From Senegalimassilia faecalis (lineage in GTDB: Bacteria > Actinomycetota > Coriobacteriia > Coriobacteriales > Eggerthellaceae): a DNA stretch of 64,000 nt. Positions 17,811-29,210 of this stretch are shown in pieces. The notes under the pieces are model-generated. The model did no database searches. It was not told where the DNA came from and was given only the letters and a program-made list of their open reading frames with translations. The stretch spans positions 620,001 through 684,000 of the forward strand of contig NZ_SDPW01000001.1 of NCBI RefSeq assembly GCF_004135645.1, given 5' to 3'. The position numbers were made by a program, and so were the translations under genes. Every line of letters begins with the position of its first letter. Within the stretch, counting starts at the first letter, position 1.

Positions 17811-19592
17811 CTACCCTTCGATTTCCCCGTCGATGAGCGCGAAGAAGAAGCGCCGCTTCTGCTCGGTGTCGATGATGTGCACCGGCTTGATCTGGTTCGG
17901 GGCCTTGCCGTGCATGACGCGCATGTCGCGCCACAGCTGATTCGTCTCGTCCTGCAGCACGCGCGCAACGGCGGGCGCAAACGTGCCGTCTTCGGTCATG
18001 TAGTCCACGTCGTAGTTGCCCGCGCGCAGCTCCTCGTCGGTGATGCGCGACAGTTCGGCCAGGTCGATAGCCGCGTGGTCAGCGTGATAGAACTCGAACA
18101 GGTACTCGTAGCGCGCCGGATGGTGATCGACGTTGGGATACACGCTGAAATCGACCAGGTCAAGGCCCGCGCGCTCGGCCACCTTGTCGGCCACCTTGCG
18201 CAGCACCATCTCCGTGGTCTTCTCGCCATGCATGTTCACCGTCTGGTCCAGGCGGAAGAGGAACTCCATCGTGGGCATGGTGCCCTTGTGGCCTACGCAG
18301 CGGATGGCGTCGCGCATCTTATAGCGGTAGAAGCCCGAACGGCTCGTGATGATGACCTCGTAGTCGTGGCCTTCTTCCAGGTCCTCGACGCCAAGCGTAT
18401 GGCTGTAATCGGGATCGTCGACTGGCACGAACTCGAAGTACACGCTGCGAGGCAGCAACACGCTGGCGGGGTTATCCAGCTCAAACGGCACCGAGAAGGC
18501 ACCTTCCGATGCGCTGTAACCGGTGTAGAGGATGTGCACGTCGTTGCCGATGAAGCGGCGCAAACGCTGGGTGTAGGGCGCGAAGCCGCCGCCGGCGACG
18601 CTGCGGATGACCAGCAGATTCGGCCACATGGCGGGCGTAATGGGTTCGTCGAAGCCGCGCTCGAAGATGGCGCGAAGCTCGGCGGCGCGCTCGGGGTTCG
18701 GCTTGATGCGCGCTTCCAGCGCGGCGCGCACGTCGGCCGGCATCTGGATCGAAGGGTCGATGGTGCCGCACTCGATGTCGCGCACGAGCAGCTCCCAGCT
18801 GTCCTCGATGTAGCGCATCAGATCGAGCACGCCGGTGATGAACACCGAAGAGATATCGCGGATGTCGCGCTCTTCGATGGCGAAACGCGCGTGCAGATAG
18901 CGCGTGTCGGTGCCGGGCTTGGTGAACACGGCCTCGTCGGGGCTGGTGGTGGTCGCCGCCAGGTACGGCCTGCCCTCCGCGATGGCCTTGCACGACAGCG
19001 ACCCGAACGAGATGCCGCTTTTCAGCGTGTCGTAGTGGCTTTCGATGAGCGTGAGCATGCGACCGCCGGCCAGGCCCTCGCCCGCGCCCACGTAGCTGCG
19101 GTAATAAGTGTACGCGCCCGAGTAGCCCATGAGGATTTCCGCCATGCGCTTGGTATAGGGAATGCCCTTGGGGTTGCCCATGGTGCCCGAGGTCTCGTTG
19201 AAATGCACGATCTCCTCGGTGGTCACCACGCCGCGCGTTCCGTGCTCCATCACCTCGTAGATATAGCCGGCATAGTCGTCGTACGTGGTGAACGGGACGC
19301 GGGCCTTGAATTCTTCGACCGTCTTTATGTTCGCGAAGTCGTGCTCGCGACCGAACGGCGTGTCCTTGTTCGCCTCGATCATCTCGAACAGCAGCTCTTC
19401 CTGCACCTCGCGCGCATGCAGCACGTCGGCCTCAAGCTGCTGCTCAAGGGCCTTGCCCGCCGCATATTGGCGCTCGTGCATCATGGCGCGCAGCGTCGCC
19501 ACATCGGGCATCTGCGCGGGCGCTGCCGCCGCAGGCTGCTCGCTACGTGCATCGTTGCTGGTCAGTTCTGCGATCTTCTCGTCATGCGCCAT
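17811..19592 (-). CDS. GH3-family acyl-adenylating (acid-amido synthetase-like) enzyme
   Basis: A 593-residue member of the ANL superfamily GH3 branch. Plant GH3 enzymes adenylate auxin, jasmonate or benzoates and couple them to amino acids; bacterial members are mostly uncharacterised. Visible are the nucleotide loop HFNETSGTMGNPKGIP, the GYSASEGAF motif, the SGFYRYKMRDAIRCVG block and a smaller C-terminal domain. Residues ~1-30 are an Ala/Gln-rich tail. The ATG follows AAGGGGCGG, 9 bp after the STAS gene. Because it lies between signalling genes and a MATE exporter, it may make the molecule that is exported; the substrate is unknown. Confidence 0.85.
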   Translation of the reverse strand: MAHDEKIAELTSNDARSEQPAAAAPAQMPDVATLRAMMHERQYAAGKALEQQLEADVLHAREVQEELLFEMIEANKDTPFGREHDFANIKTVEEFKARVPFTTYDDYAGYIYEVMEHGTRGVVTTEEIVHFNETSGTMGNPKGIPYTKRMAEILMGYSGAYTYYRSYVGAGEGLAGGRMLTLIESHYDTLKSGISFGSLSCKAIAEGRPYLAATTTSPDEAVFTKPGTDTRYLHARFAIEERDIRDISSVFITGVLDLMRYIEDSWELLVRDIECGTIDPSIQMPADVRAALEARIKPNPERAAELRAIFERGFDEPITPAMWPNLLVIRSVAGGGFAPYTQRLRRFIGNDVHILYTGYSASEGAFSVPFELDNPASVLLPRSVYFEFVPVDDPDYSHTLGVEDLEEGHDYEVIITSRSGFYRYKMRDAIRCVGHKGTMPTMEFLFRLDQTVNMHGEKTTEMVLRKVADKVAERAGLDLVDFSVYPNVDHHPARYEYLFEFYHADHAAIDLAELSRITDEELRAGNYDVDYMTEDGTFAPAVARVLQDETNQLWRDMRVMHGKAPNQIKPVHIIDTEQKRRFFFALIDGEIEG

Positions 19593-19601
19593 AGCCGCCC
19601 C

Positions 19602-19904
19602 TTACTGTTCGACCGTCAAGATCTCGGTGAAGCCGGTGGCGTCGAGCACATCGGCGATGTACTCGTTGGGATGGCGCAGCGTAAGGCCGCTGCCCACCTT
19701 CGCCAGCTCCTTGTGCGCGAACAAGAACACGCGCAAACCGGCGCTCGAGACGTACTGCACATCGATCAGGTCGATGGCCAAGTTGGTGACGCCTGCGAGG
19801 TTTTCCTTCAGGTACGCCTCAAGCTCGGGCGAGGTGTTCGTATCCAGGCGGCCGGACAGGGCCACCTCAAGCGCCTCGCCGTTTTTCGTTGCCTTGATTT
19901 CCAT
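19602..19904 (-). CDS. STAS-domain anti-sigma factor antagonist-like protein
   Basis: A 100-residue single-domain protein of the SpoIIAA/RsbV type. The phosphorylation loop reads DVQYVSSAGLRVFL, with Ser53/Ser54 at the normal phosphosite. Such proteins cycle between phosphorylated and free forms: a GHKL kinase phosphorylates them and a PP2C/SpoIIE phosphatase reactivates them. Both partner types are encoded in this cluster. The ATG at 19904 follows GAAAGGA. No sigma factor gene is near, so the target may be the fused ATPase of the transporter, GH3, or something encoded elsewhere. Confidence 0.92.
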   Translation of the reverse strand: MEIKATKNGEALEVALSGRLDTNTSPELEAYLKENLAGVTNLAIDLIDVQYVSSAGLRVFLFAHKELAKVGSGLTLRHPNEYIADVLDATGFTEILTVEQ

Positions 19905-19930
19905 AGGGGTCCTTTCTCGACGGTAGATGG

Positions 19931-22277
19931 TTACACGAATCGCTTCGTCATACGTAAGATGTTGCGGCCATCGGCGCGCGTGTAGCGCAAGTCGTCCATG
20001 TATTTGCGCATAAGTAAGATGCCCAGGCCGCCTTTGCGCTGCTCGTCGGTGGGGTCGACCTTCTTCGGATCGTGCGACAGAGGGTCGTAGGCTATGCCCT
20101 GGTCGCTGAACACCAAGTGCAGGCAGCCGGCGCGCTCGTCGACGGCAACCTCGATGTCCACCGGCAAGCGCGGCTGGCCGTCGGGGAAGCCGTAATGGCA
20201 GATGTTGACGAATATCTCCTCGCACACCAGCATCATCTGCGCCAGCAGCTTCGGCGTGCGACCTTCGCCTTCGCACAGAGGCTCCAGGAAGGCGAACAGG
20301 TTGTCCAGCTGCTCGTCTTGCGCCGGCAGCGTCAGGCTTGCGATGGGCAGACTCCAGCGGAACGCCAACATGGTGATGTCGTCGGCTTGCGGCGCGTTGC
20401 CTGCAAATGCGTCCACGCTTGCGGCCAGGGCATCCACTGCCGCCTGGGCAGACGACCCGCGCGGGGCGCCGCCCGCCGCCGCAGCGCCGGTTTGCGCAGC
20501 GGCGTCCAAGGCGGCAAGCGTTTGCAGCAAGCGCTCTTCGCCGTACAGCTGCTCGCGCTCATCGGCGGCTTCCGACACGCCATCGGTGTACAGCAGCAAC
20601 CCGTCGCCGGGGCTGCACGTGAAGCTTCCCTCGCTATACTTCACCACGTCCATGGCGCCAAGCACCAGCCCCGGGCGGCACGTCAGATAGCTCAGACGAC
20701 CGTTTTGCTTGAGCACGGGCGGATTGTGGCCCGCGTTCGCATAGCGCACTTCGCCAGTGGTCGTGTCAACAACGCACGCGAACGCCGTCACGAACAGCAT
20801 GGCGTCGTTGCGCTCGCACAACTGGCGGTTGGCCAGGGTAAATGCCGTGCCCAGGTCCTCGGTTTCCAGCAGGTATTGGCGCAGCAGGCTTTGCGCGCGC
20901 ATCATGAACAGCGCGGCGGGCACGCCTTTGCCCGACACGTCGCCAATGACGAACGCCACACCGTGCTCGCCCACTTCGAACACGTCGTAGAAGTCGCCGC
21001 CCACCTCGCGCGCCGGGCGCATGAAGCCGGCGATATCAAGCGCGAAGCGTTCCGTGAACGAGTCGAAATCGTGCGGCACGGCACTCATCTGAATCTGCTT
21101 CGCCACGTCAAGCTCGGTGGCCGCACGTTGGCGCTCGGCCGTGACGTTGTACAGGCGCTCGATGAACCCCACCATGTCGCGGCGCATCTTGTTCGTGGAC
21201 TCGAACAGGTCCGCGATTTCGTAGCGCGGCATCGTGCCGCGTTCGTCCACGGCGATGAGCGTGTCGCGACGCCCCTGCTCAACGTCGGTTTCCATGCGTT
21301 CGATGAATGTTTGCTGGTCGTAGGCAAGCACCTCGATCGGGCGCGTGAAGCGGCGCTCCAGGAAATGCAGGAACGCGAACATGGGTAGGAAAAAAAAGCA
21401 GCGTCAGCAGCGCAACCTCGAAGTACATGGTGTACACGACCGTCTGGAAACTCTCCTCGTCGCCCGACGCGAAGAAGATGATGGCCAGCGAGATGCCAAG
21501 CAGCAACAGCGCCGAAGCCACCACGAACGTGATAACGAAACGCTGCGTGAGGTTCGCTTCCGTGGTGTTGCGATACGGGACATGAATCCAATGCGGCGCG
21601 GTTGGCGTCAGTGGACTGCGCTCAAGCACGTACAGCAGCGGCAGGCCAACGTACAGCAGCATCCACACGTTGTTAAGCCCGCGCATGGCGAACGTAGGGC
21701 CCGACTCGGGCGAGGCGCCCACGAACAGATACACCGCCATGTTGACGCATGCGCTGTCCACCAGGGCAAGCGCCATGTACAGCGCCGTTTTCGACGCCGA
21801 ATCGAACCGCGGATACGGGCGCGCGCTCTTGCGATTGACGGCGTACCACGCCCAACGCGGCAAGCCGTTGTACATAATCTGTATAACGAAGTAACCCGCA
21901 AGCATGAAGGGCGTGGCGCCTTCGTGCAGAATGTCGGACACCAGGTTCGCCGCCGCGCAGCCAAGGATGCCCGGCAGGCCGAAGAACAGGCCGAGCACCG
22001 GGCCAAACGCCGATGCCGGGCGCACCTGCACGATGTCGTTGAACTGAGGGACGGCAAGAAAGGCTTCGAGGACTACCAGATACACGATAAAGCAAGCAGC
22101 GCCGATGCCCAACGAGTGCTTCCAGGTTCGCCGAGCGTGCGCCGCCGGAGCATTTTCGGGCGCACAGGAGCTTGCACCTTCTGCCTCATCGGAAGAGGCA
22201 GGCCCAGGCGTTGCATAGTCTTTCGGTTGAACCGAACCCATTGCCTTCCCCCGCATCTGCTCGCCGAAAACGTCCAT
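19931..22277 (-). pseudogene. membrane SpoIIE-type PP2C phosphatase with GHKL ATPase domain, frameshifted
   Basis: Two adjoining frames make one protein if a single base is removed from an A8 tract (T8 on the coding strand) at 21390-21397. The upstream part (ATG 22277) has about seven membrane segments. Restoring the frame gives a continuous last helix followed by a HAMP-like LERRFTRPIEVLA. Then come a SpoIIE phosphatase domain (GGDFYDVF, DVSGKGVPAALFM, SPGDGLLLYTDGVSEA) and a C-terminal GHKL ATPase (EEIFVNICHYG, SDQGIAYDP, GGLGILLMRKYMDD). It should dephosphorylate the STAS protein encoded 26 bp downstream. The shift may be a sequencing error, a phase-variable tract or ribosomal slippage. 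First gene of the cluster. Confidence 0.82.
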
Positions 22278-22475
22278 CGCGTTTCTTTCGCCCTTACTAT
22301 ACCGAATGCCTTCAGCGTAAGCGAAGGCAAACGCCAACGGTGTGCGAAAACAGGCATTTGCGACACGAAGCGGGAAGCCGCGTACTTGCGCTTGACGCGA
22401 GGGCAAGCCCCACGTTCCCTTTGCTGCCAAAAGCCTGGTCTAGGAGGAGATAGATCGGCAAGCGACGCGCGAATG

Positions 22476-23474
22476 CTACGACAGCGAGGCGATTGCTTCG
22501 GGAATGGCCGCCACCACGTCTTCGGCAACCACGCAGATGCTGGTCAGGCGCTTGGCCGTTGCCTGCGCGGCGCGCGCATGCAACGTGGCGGCAAGCACGC
22601 AGGCGTCAACAGGAGCAAGCTTTTGGGCAAGCAACGCCGCGGTCATGCCGGCCAGCACGTCGCCCGTGCCCGCCTTCGCGAGCGCGGGCGTTCCGTCCGA
22701 CATGCGCACGACGGTTTCGCCATCCGATATATAGGTAGTGGGGCCTTTCACCATGGCGGTGACGCCGTAGGCTTGCGACAACAGCAACGCCAGCTGCGCC
22801 GGGTCGTCGGTGGGAAGCTCAAGCGGCGCGGCAAGCCGAGCGGCCTCGCCCGCATGCGGCGTGATGACGGTGGGCAGGCCGTCCACAAAGCGACGGCGCA
22901 GCAACAGGCGGCCCTCGGGAGAGGTCAGCGCGTCAAGCGCGCCGCCGTCAACGAGCACCGGAGCCGCCGCGCCGTCAAGGACGGCGCACGTCAGCTGCGC
23001 CGAAAGCGCGTCGTCGGCGCTAAAGCCGCTGCCCACAAGGAACGCCAGCGGGTGCTTCGGGCGCGCAGGGCCCAGCGCTTTCGGGCGCGGGACCGCGTAC
23101 AAGGGACGCGCTGACCTGGCAGGATGATGCGGCGCGGCCAAGCCAGGCGCCGCGGGCGCAACAAGCGGCGCCATAGCGGCGCCGCGCTCGTCGGGATCAA
23201 GCTGCGCGTAGGCCGCCAGCTCGTCCCACGCGCGCACCACCAGCGACGGGCTCGCCGCGCGAACCGCCGACACGGACTGCGGCGCGCAAACAACTTCGGT
23301 ATACCCCGCACCCATGCGCTGCGAGGCCGTAGCCGCCAAGCACGCGGCGCCCGGATAGTCCGCGCAACCCGCAACAAGCGTCACCTTGCCGCGCGAGTAT
23401 TTGTTCGCCGCATCGTCGGGCCAAGGAAGCAACGCCGCTACCTGCTCCAACGTGTACTTTTTCGTCCGCCGCAT
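22476..23474 (-). CDS. nnrD: ADP/ATP-dependent NAD(P)H-hydrate dehydratase
   Basis: Repairs damaged NAD(P)H hydrates. The 332-residue product is a ribokinase-like YjeF C-terminal domain: GKVTLVAGCADYPGAACLAA near the start, ITPHAGEAARL, and AKAGTGDVLAGM with the catalytic Asp. A stretch of about 60 residues rich in Ala and Pro (about 105-165) looks like an insertion. The NnrE epimerase domain that is often fused is absent. The ATG at 23474 follows AGGAG. It is downstream of acpS, a frequent arrangement in actinobacteria. Confidence 0.88.
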   Translation of the reverse strand: MRRTKKYTLEQVAALLPWPDDAANKYSRGKVTLVAGCADYPGAACLAATASQRMGAGYTEVVCAPQSVSAVRAASPSLVVRAWDELAAYAQLDPDERGAAMAPLVAPAAPGLAAPHHPARSARPLYAVPRPKALGPARPKHPLAFLVGSGFSADDALSAQLTCAVLDGAAAPVLVDGGALDALTSPEGRLLLRRRFVDGLPTVITPHAGEAARLAAPLELPTDDPAQLALLLSQAYGVTAMVKGPTTYISDGETVVRMSDGTPALAKAGTGDVLAGMTAALLAQKLAPVDACVLAATLHARAAQATAKRLTSICVVAEDVVAAIPEAIASLS

Positions 23475-23732
23475 CTTCCACTCGCTCCTAACCGGCCGCC
23501 CACATTTTCCGCAAGTGTACCCCAAGCATGTAAACCCTCAGTAAAAAATAATCGCACAGGCCTTGTTTGCCCTCAAGAAGCCCGCGAGCAACCGCCGCGT
23601 CATCCGCAGAGCACAAAGTTTCTCTTTGCTTCGATTGGACTTGCCGCCCGCACACTGCCTCTGTAGGTGTTGGCGCATGTCGCCCGGCGGGGTCATCTGG
23701 GGCGTGCTGTGGTTGCTGCGTTTGAGAGAGCT

Positions 23733-24356
23733 TTACGCTTCCTTGGCGTTTTGTGCGTCGCGCACCATGTTCATGGCGGCGTGGGCATCGGGGACCTGGG
23801 GTTTTACGGTTGCCGGCTCGGCTGCGTCAAGGTCGTCGAGCAGCGTGCGCGCTTCCTTGAACTGGCGCGCAAGCTCTTCCATCGGGTCGCGGCGCTGCTG
23901 CTGCGCGCGCACCGAGCCCTCCGTGATGGCCATGGCACAGGCCACGGCATCGGTATGCGTGAACGAAAGCGAAAGCGGCAGCTCGCGCACGCCAAGCGAC
24001 TGCGCCACCTGCTTCGCGCGGCCCGAAAGCACTGCGTACGGGCGACCCTTCGACATGCGGCGAACCTCGACGTCGCGCACGCCGATGCCCTCGGAAAAGC
24101 CCGTGCCCAACGCCTTGAGCACGGCTTCCTTCGCGGCAAAGCGCGTGGCGTAGTGCACCTCGGGCTGCGAGGTGGCATCGCAATAGCAGCATTCCTCGCA
24201 ACTGAACACCTTGCGGGCGAACGCGGGGGAACGTTTCAGGATCTTGCGCATACGCTCGATTTCCACAATGTCCACGCCCAGGCCAACCGCGCCATCAACA
24301 GCGCCGAACAAGCCTTCCACCTGCGAAGATGCAGCAACGTTTTCACTATTCGCCAT
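23733..24356 (-). CDS. acpS: holo-[acyl-carrier-protein] synthase
   Basis: Transfers 4'-phosphopantetheine from CoA to acyl carrier protein. It has the AcpS signature GVDIVEIERM with its Asp and, further on, FAAKEAVLKALGTG with the catalytic Glu, then SLSFTHTDAVACA. At 207 residues it is longer than usual (~125). The extra part is a 20-residue N-terminus and a 60-70-residue polar, helical C-terminus (RAQQQRRDPMEELARQF) that I cannot assign. The ATG at 24356 follows AAGAGG. Confidence 0.9.
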   Translation of the reverse strand: MANSENVAASSQVEGLFGAVDGAVGLGVDIVEIERMRKILKRSPAFARKVFSCEECCYCDATSQPEVHYATRFAAKEAVLKALGTGFSEGIGVRDVEVRRMSKGRPYAVLSGRAKQVAQSLGVRELPLSLSFTHTDAVACAMAITEGSVRAQQQRRDPMEELARQFKEARTLLDDLDAAEPATVKPQVPDAHAAMNMVRDAQNAKEA

Positions 24357-24829
24357 AGTTTGCCTCTTGTCTGCCACAGACAGCCTTTCCCACATCGCTT
24401 CGAAGCCGCGCACCAGCGCCATAGTTCAACACGGCGAGCGCACCATCTATCTTCTTGACCGCTATTGTACGCAAAGGCGAAGGCCGAAAGCCGATCAGCC
24501 CAAGCGGCAGCGCACCAAAACCACGCAGCATTCCAGAAAGCTCCGCCAGGCCAAAATCGGTATGCGAACGGCAGAACCCGGTTGCCGGAGACGGCAGGGG
24601 GGGGCGGGACAGATACTGCCCGTCCGCTTTAGCGGCGTTTGACCGCCTCAGCCCGGCAATCACGAAAGCACGATGCGAAAGGTGCTGCGCGAGCAGCGGA
24701 AGGGGGCCCAACGCTCGCCCATCTTGACTCCAACGGTCAACGCACTTCCGCGATCGCAAAAGAGGCGCCCCAAGTTGTAAACTTGGGGCGCCTTGTCTCG
24801 CGGCAAATTTTCGCAGGTCAAACTGCGCG
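24357..24829. other. intergenic region between glmS and acpS
   Basis: 473 bp without a convincing gene. It contains the glmS terminator (24763-24793), a G8 run near 24600 and a minus-strand TACAAT (about 24464-24469) that could be the acpS -10, with no good -35. Confidence 0.35.
24763..24793 (-). terminator. intrinsic terminator of glmS
   Basis: A perfect 13-bp stem (24763-24775 with 24781-24793) and a 5-nt loop, followed on the minus strand by TCTTTTGCG. Confidence 0.8.
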
Positions 24830-26668
<1,839 letters not shown>

Positions 26669-27031
26669 GCGCATCGCTCCTTTGCCGTTAAGGATTGCAT
26701 CCCGAACATGGCGTGCGGCCTGCGCAAACGCGAGCCGGCCGCATGGTCGGGCTTGTCGTACCCGCCTATGGTACACAAGCGAAAACCCACGCCCGCGCAC
26801 CTGCGCACAATCTCTAGCGCAAGCGCCGCTTACCCCGCGCAAGCCGCCGTTTGCGGCGTGCAAAACCATGCTCAGCTCGCAAGCTTCGGCGCAAGCGACG
26901 CGACCAAAGTAGTAAGCGCACTAAAAACGGGGCGCCGTACAAGCGACGCCCCGTCCGCAAACAAACCCTGCAGGCCCTCGCGGCTTGCATGTCTCTCACC
27001 GCTCGCAAGCAAAACCCGCAAGCCCTTCGCG
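26669..27031. other. intergenic region between ridA and glmS
   Basis: 363 bp. It holds the ridA terminator at 26923-26954 and many short GCAAGC-type repeats (26880-27020). I see no gene and no clear promoter for glmS. Confidence 0.35.
26923..26954 (-). terminator. intrinsic terminator of ridA
   Basis: ACGGGGCG pairs with CGCCCCGT (left arm within 26923-26934, right arm 26947-26954), followed on the minus strand by TTTTAG. Confidence 0.75.
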
Positions 27032-27406
27032 CTACACCTCGGCGATGACCTCGACCTCCACCAGGGCGCCCTTCGGCAGCTTCGCCACGCCCACGGCCGA
27101 ACGTGCGGGGCGCGCATCGCCGAACGACTTGGCGTACTCGGCGTTGAACGCCGCAAAGTCGTTGATATCGTCAAGGAAGCACGTGGCCTTCAGCACGTGG
27201 TCGAAATCGGTGCCCGCCTCGGCCAGAATTGCCGCCACGTTCTTCATGACCTGCGCCGTCTGCTCCTCGATGGTGGTGCCCACCAGCTCGCCGGTTGCCG
27301 GGTCGAGCGCAATCTGACCGCTGGCGAACAGCAAGTTGCCGGACACGCGGCCCTGCACGTACGGACCGATTGCCGCCGGAGCGTTCGGGGTGGCGATAAC
27401 CTTCAT
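27032..27406 (-). CDS. ridA: RidA-family enamine/imine deaminase
   Basis: A 124-residue protein of the YjgF/RidA family that hydrolyses reactive enamines and imines, for example the 2-aminoacrylate or aminocrotonate released by threonine/serine dehydratases. Family features are TPNAPAAIGPY at the start, FASGQIALDP, and the RSAVGVAKLPKGALVEVE block with the Arg that binds the substrate carboxylate. The ATG at 27406 follows GAAGGAAGG. It is divergent from ilvA, whose product makes exactly this kind of intermediate, so a functional link is likely. Confidence 0.93.
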   Translation of the reverse strand: MKVIATPNAPAAIGPYVQGRVSGNLLFASGQIALDPATGELVGTTIEEQTAQVMKNVAAILAEAGTDFDHVLKATCFLDDINDFAAFNAEYAKSFGDARPARSAVGVAKLPKGALVEVEVIAEV

Positions 27407-27603
27407 GATGACCTTCCTTCCGGGCGCAATGGCCCCTCTGCGCAAAGCGCGTCTTGCCCAGCGCGGGCGCCGCAGGCAATAAATTACCGCGCAGCGGCAG
27501 CTATTTTGTCGCGCTGATATGGAACATCCCCTATTTTACCGCGCGCACGGCTATGATGGTTCCCAACACAAAACCGTCGCGAACAAAGCCAAAGGGGTGA
27601 ACT

Positions 27604-28815
27604 ATGCTGACGCTGGATGCATTCGAAGAAGCAGCCGCCAAAGTCAAGGAAGTTACACAGGAGACGAAGCTTATTGAAAGCTCCTACTTCAGCGAGATTT
27701 CCCACAATCGCGTATTTTTCAAGCCCGAGAACATGCAGCGCACCGGCGCATACAAGGTGCGCGGCGCCTACTACAAAATCAGCACGCTAACCGACGAGGA
27801 GCGCGATCGCGGCCTCATCACCGCATCGGCCGGCAACCACGCGCAGGGCGTCGCCTACGCCGCGCGCCATTACGGCGTGAAGGCCACTATCGTCATGCCC
27901 ACCACCACGCCGCTCATCAAGGTTGAGCGCACGAAAGCGCTCGGCGCCGACGTGGTGTTGGCCGGCAACGTCTACGACGAGGCCTACGAGCACGCACTGA
28001 AGCTGGCCGAAGAAAACGGCTACACGTTCATCCACCCGTTCAACGACCTGGGCGTTGCCACGGGCCAGGGCACCATCGCCATGGAAATCGTGCAGGAGCT
28101 GCCACTGGTCGACTACATCCTGGTGCCCATCGGCGGCGGCGGACTGGCCACGGGCGTGTCCACGCTGGCCAAGTTGCTGAACCCGCACATCAAGGTCATC
28201 GGCGTGGAGCCCGCCGGTGCCGCTTGCATGAAAGCCTCGCTTGAAGCCGGCCACGTGGTGAAGCTGCCCAGCGCGAACACCATCGCCGACGGCACCGCCG
28301 TGCTTGAGCCGGGCGACAAGATCTTCCCCTACATCCAGCAAAACCTCGACGGCATCATCACCGTTGACGACGATGAGATCATCGTGGCCTTCCTGGACAT
28401 GGTGGAGAACCACAAGATGATCGTGGAGAACTCCGGCCTGCTGACCGTGGCCGCCCTGCGTCACCTTGATTTCGAAGGCAAAAAGGTTGTGTCCATCCTG
28501 TCCGGCGGCAACATGGACGTCATCACCATGTCGTCGGTGGTGCAGCACGGCCTCATCCAGCGCGACCGCATCTTCACCGTCAGCGTGCTTCTGCCCGACC
28601 GCCCCGGCGAACTGGTGCGCGTGGCGTCGGTCGTCGCTGACAACAAAGGCAACGTCATCCGCCTCGACCACAACCAATTCGTCAGCACGAACCGCCAGGC
28701 CGCCGTGGAGCTGCGCGTCACCATCGAGGCGTTCGGTCCCGATCACAAGAAGCAGATCGTCAAGGCGCTTGAGGACGAAGGCTTCCGCCCGAAGCTTATC
28801 CAGGCGCACCTGTAA
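27604..28815 (+). CDS. ilvA: threonine ammonia-lyase
   Basis: Deaminates threonine to 2-oxobutyrate with PLP. The cofactor Lys is K51 in TGAYKVRGA. ASAGNHAQGVA and the phosphate-binding GGGGL (177-181) follow. A C-terminal ACT-like domain from about residue 325 (DRIFTVSVLLPDRPGELVRV) suggests allosteric control. The length of 403 and the single ACT domain resemble the TdcB-with-ACT type found in many Gram-positives. The function could be isoleucine synthesis or catabolic. The ATG follows AAAGGGG. Confidence 0.94.
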   Translation: MLTLDAFEEAAAKVKEVTQETKLIESSYFSEISHNRVFFKPENMQRTGAYKVRGAYYKISTLTDEERDRGLITASAGNHAQGVAYAARHYGVKATIVMPTTTPLIKVERTKALGADVVLAGNVYDEAYEHALKLAEENGYTFIHPFNDLGVATGQGTIAMEIVQELPLVDYILVPIGGGGLATGVSTLAKLLNPHIKVIGVEPAGAACMKASLEAGHVVKLPSANTIADGTAVLEPGDKIFPYIQQNLDGIITVDDDEIIVAFLDMVENHKMIVENSGLLTVAALRHLDFEGKKVVSILSGGNMDVITMSSVVQHGLIQRDRIFTVSVLLPDRPGELVRVASVVADNKGNVIRLDHNQFVSTNRQAAVELRVTIEAFGPDHKKQIVKALEDEGFRPKLIQAHL

Positions 28816-28856
28816 GCACCCGCGGGTCTACCCGCGCGCAGCATAACGCCGTAAAG

Positions 28857-28907
28857 GCCCCTGACCTCGCGTTTCTAAAACGCTGCAGGTCGGGGGCTTG
28901 TTTGTTG
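28857..28907 (+). terminator. intrinsic terminator of ilvA
   Basis: GCCCCTGACCT (28857-28867) pairs with AGGTCGGGGGC (28887-28897) around a small inner hairpin, followed by TTGTTTGTTG. Confidence 0.75.
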
Positions 28908-29210
28908 CCCGCCAAGGTTCCGAAAAGCCCCGTGCACGCCGGGTGAGCAGCGCCGCTGGACCTGCGGCAACGCAACGGGCAAAGGCGTCAGCGGGCAAAG
29001 ATTATCCGAAACTAGCAACGCCGCAAAACGCAAACTAATGGGAGTTTGCGCTCACAAGCGCAACGCAACAAGCAATTCCCCACAGACCGGACGACCGATC
29101 ACACCCGCTCACGTTGCTTCGCAGTCGATTTGCAATGTTTTTCAAAATGTAAGTTGACTACGGATTACTTATTGTTACTATGTTAGCCGTTTCGTACTTT
29201 AGGAGGCAGC
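28908..29210. other. intergenic region upstream of the DUF3793 gene
   Basis: About 300 bp after the ilvA terminator. Apart from the promoter at 29154-29181, I see nothing in it. Confidence 0.4.
29154..29181 (+). promoter_or_regulatory. promoter of the DUF3793-flavodoxin genes
   Basis: TTGACT (29154-29159), a 16-bp spacer and TACTAT (29176-29181). The surrounding AT-rich sequence stands out from the local GC-rich background. An iron regulator site is plausible, but I could not identify one. Confidence 0.7.

Noticed and set aside
17118-19985. Long + strand open frame opposite the GH3 and MATE genes
   Set aside because: Antisense shadow; it crosses gene borders and has no domain or start signal.
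26669-26950. glmS ribozyme upstream of glmS
   Set aside because: The conserved core of the ribozyme next to the start codon could not be found.
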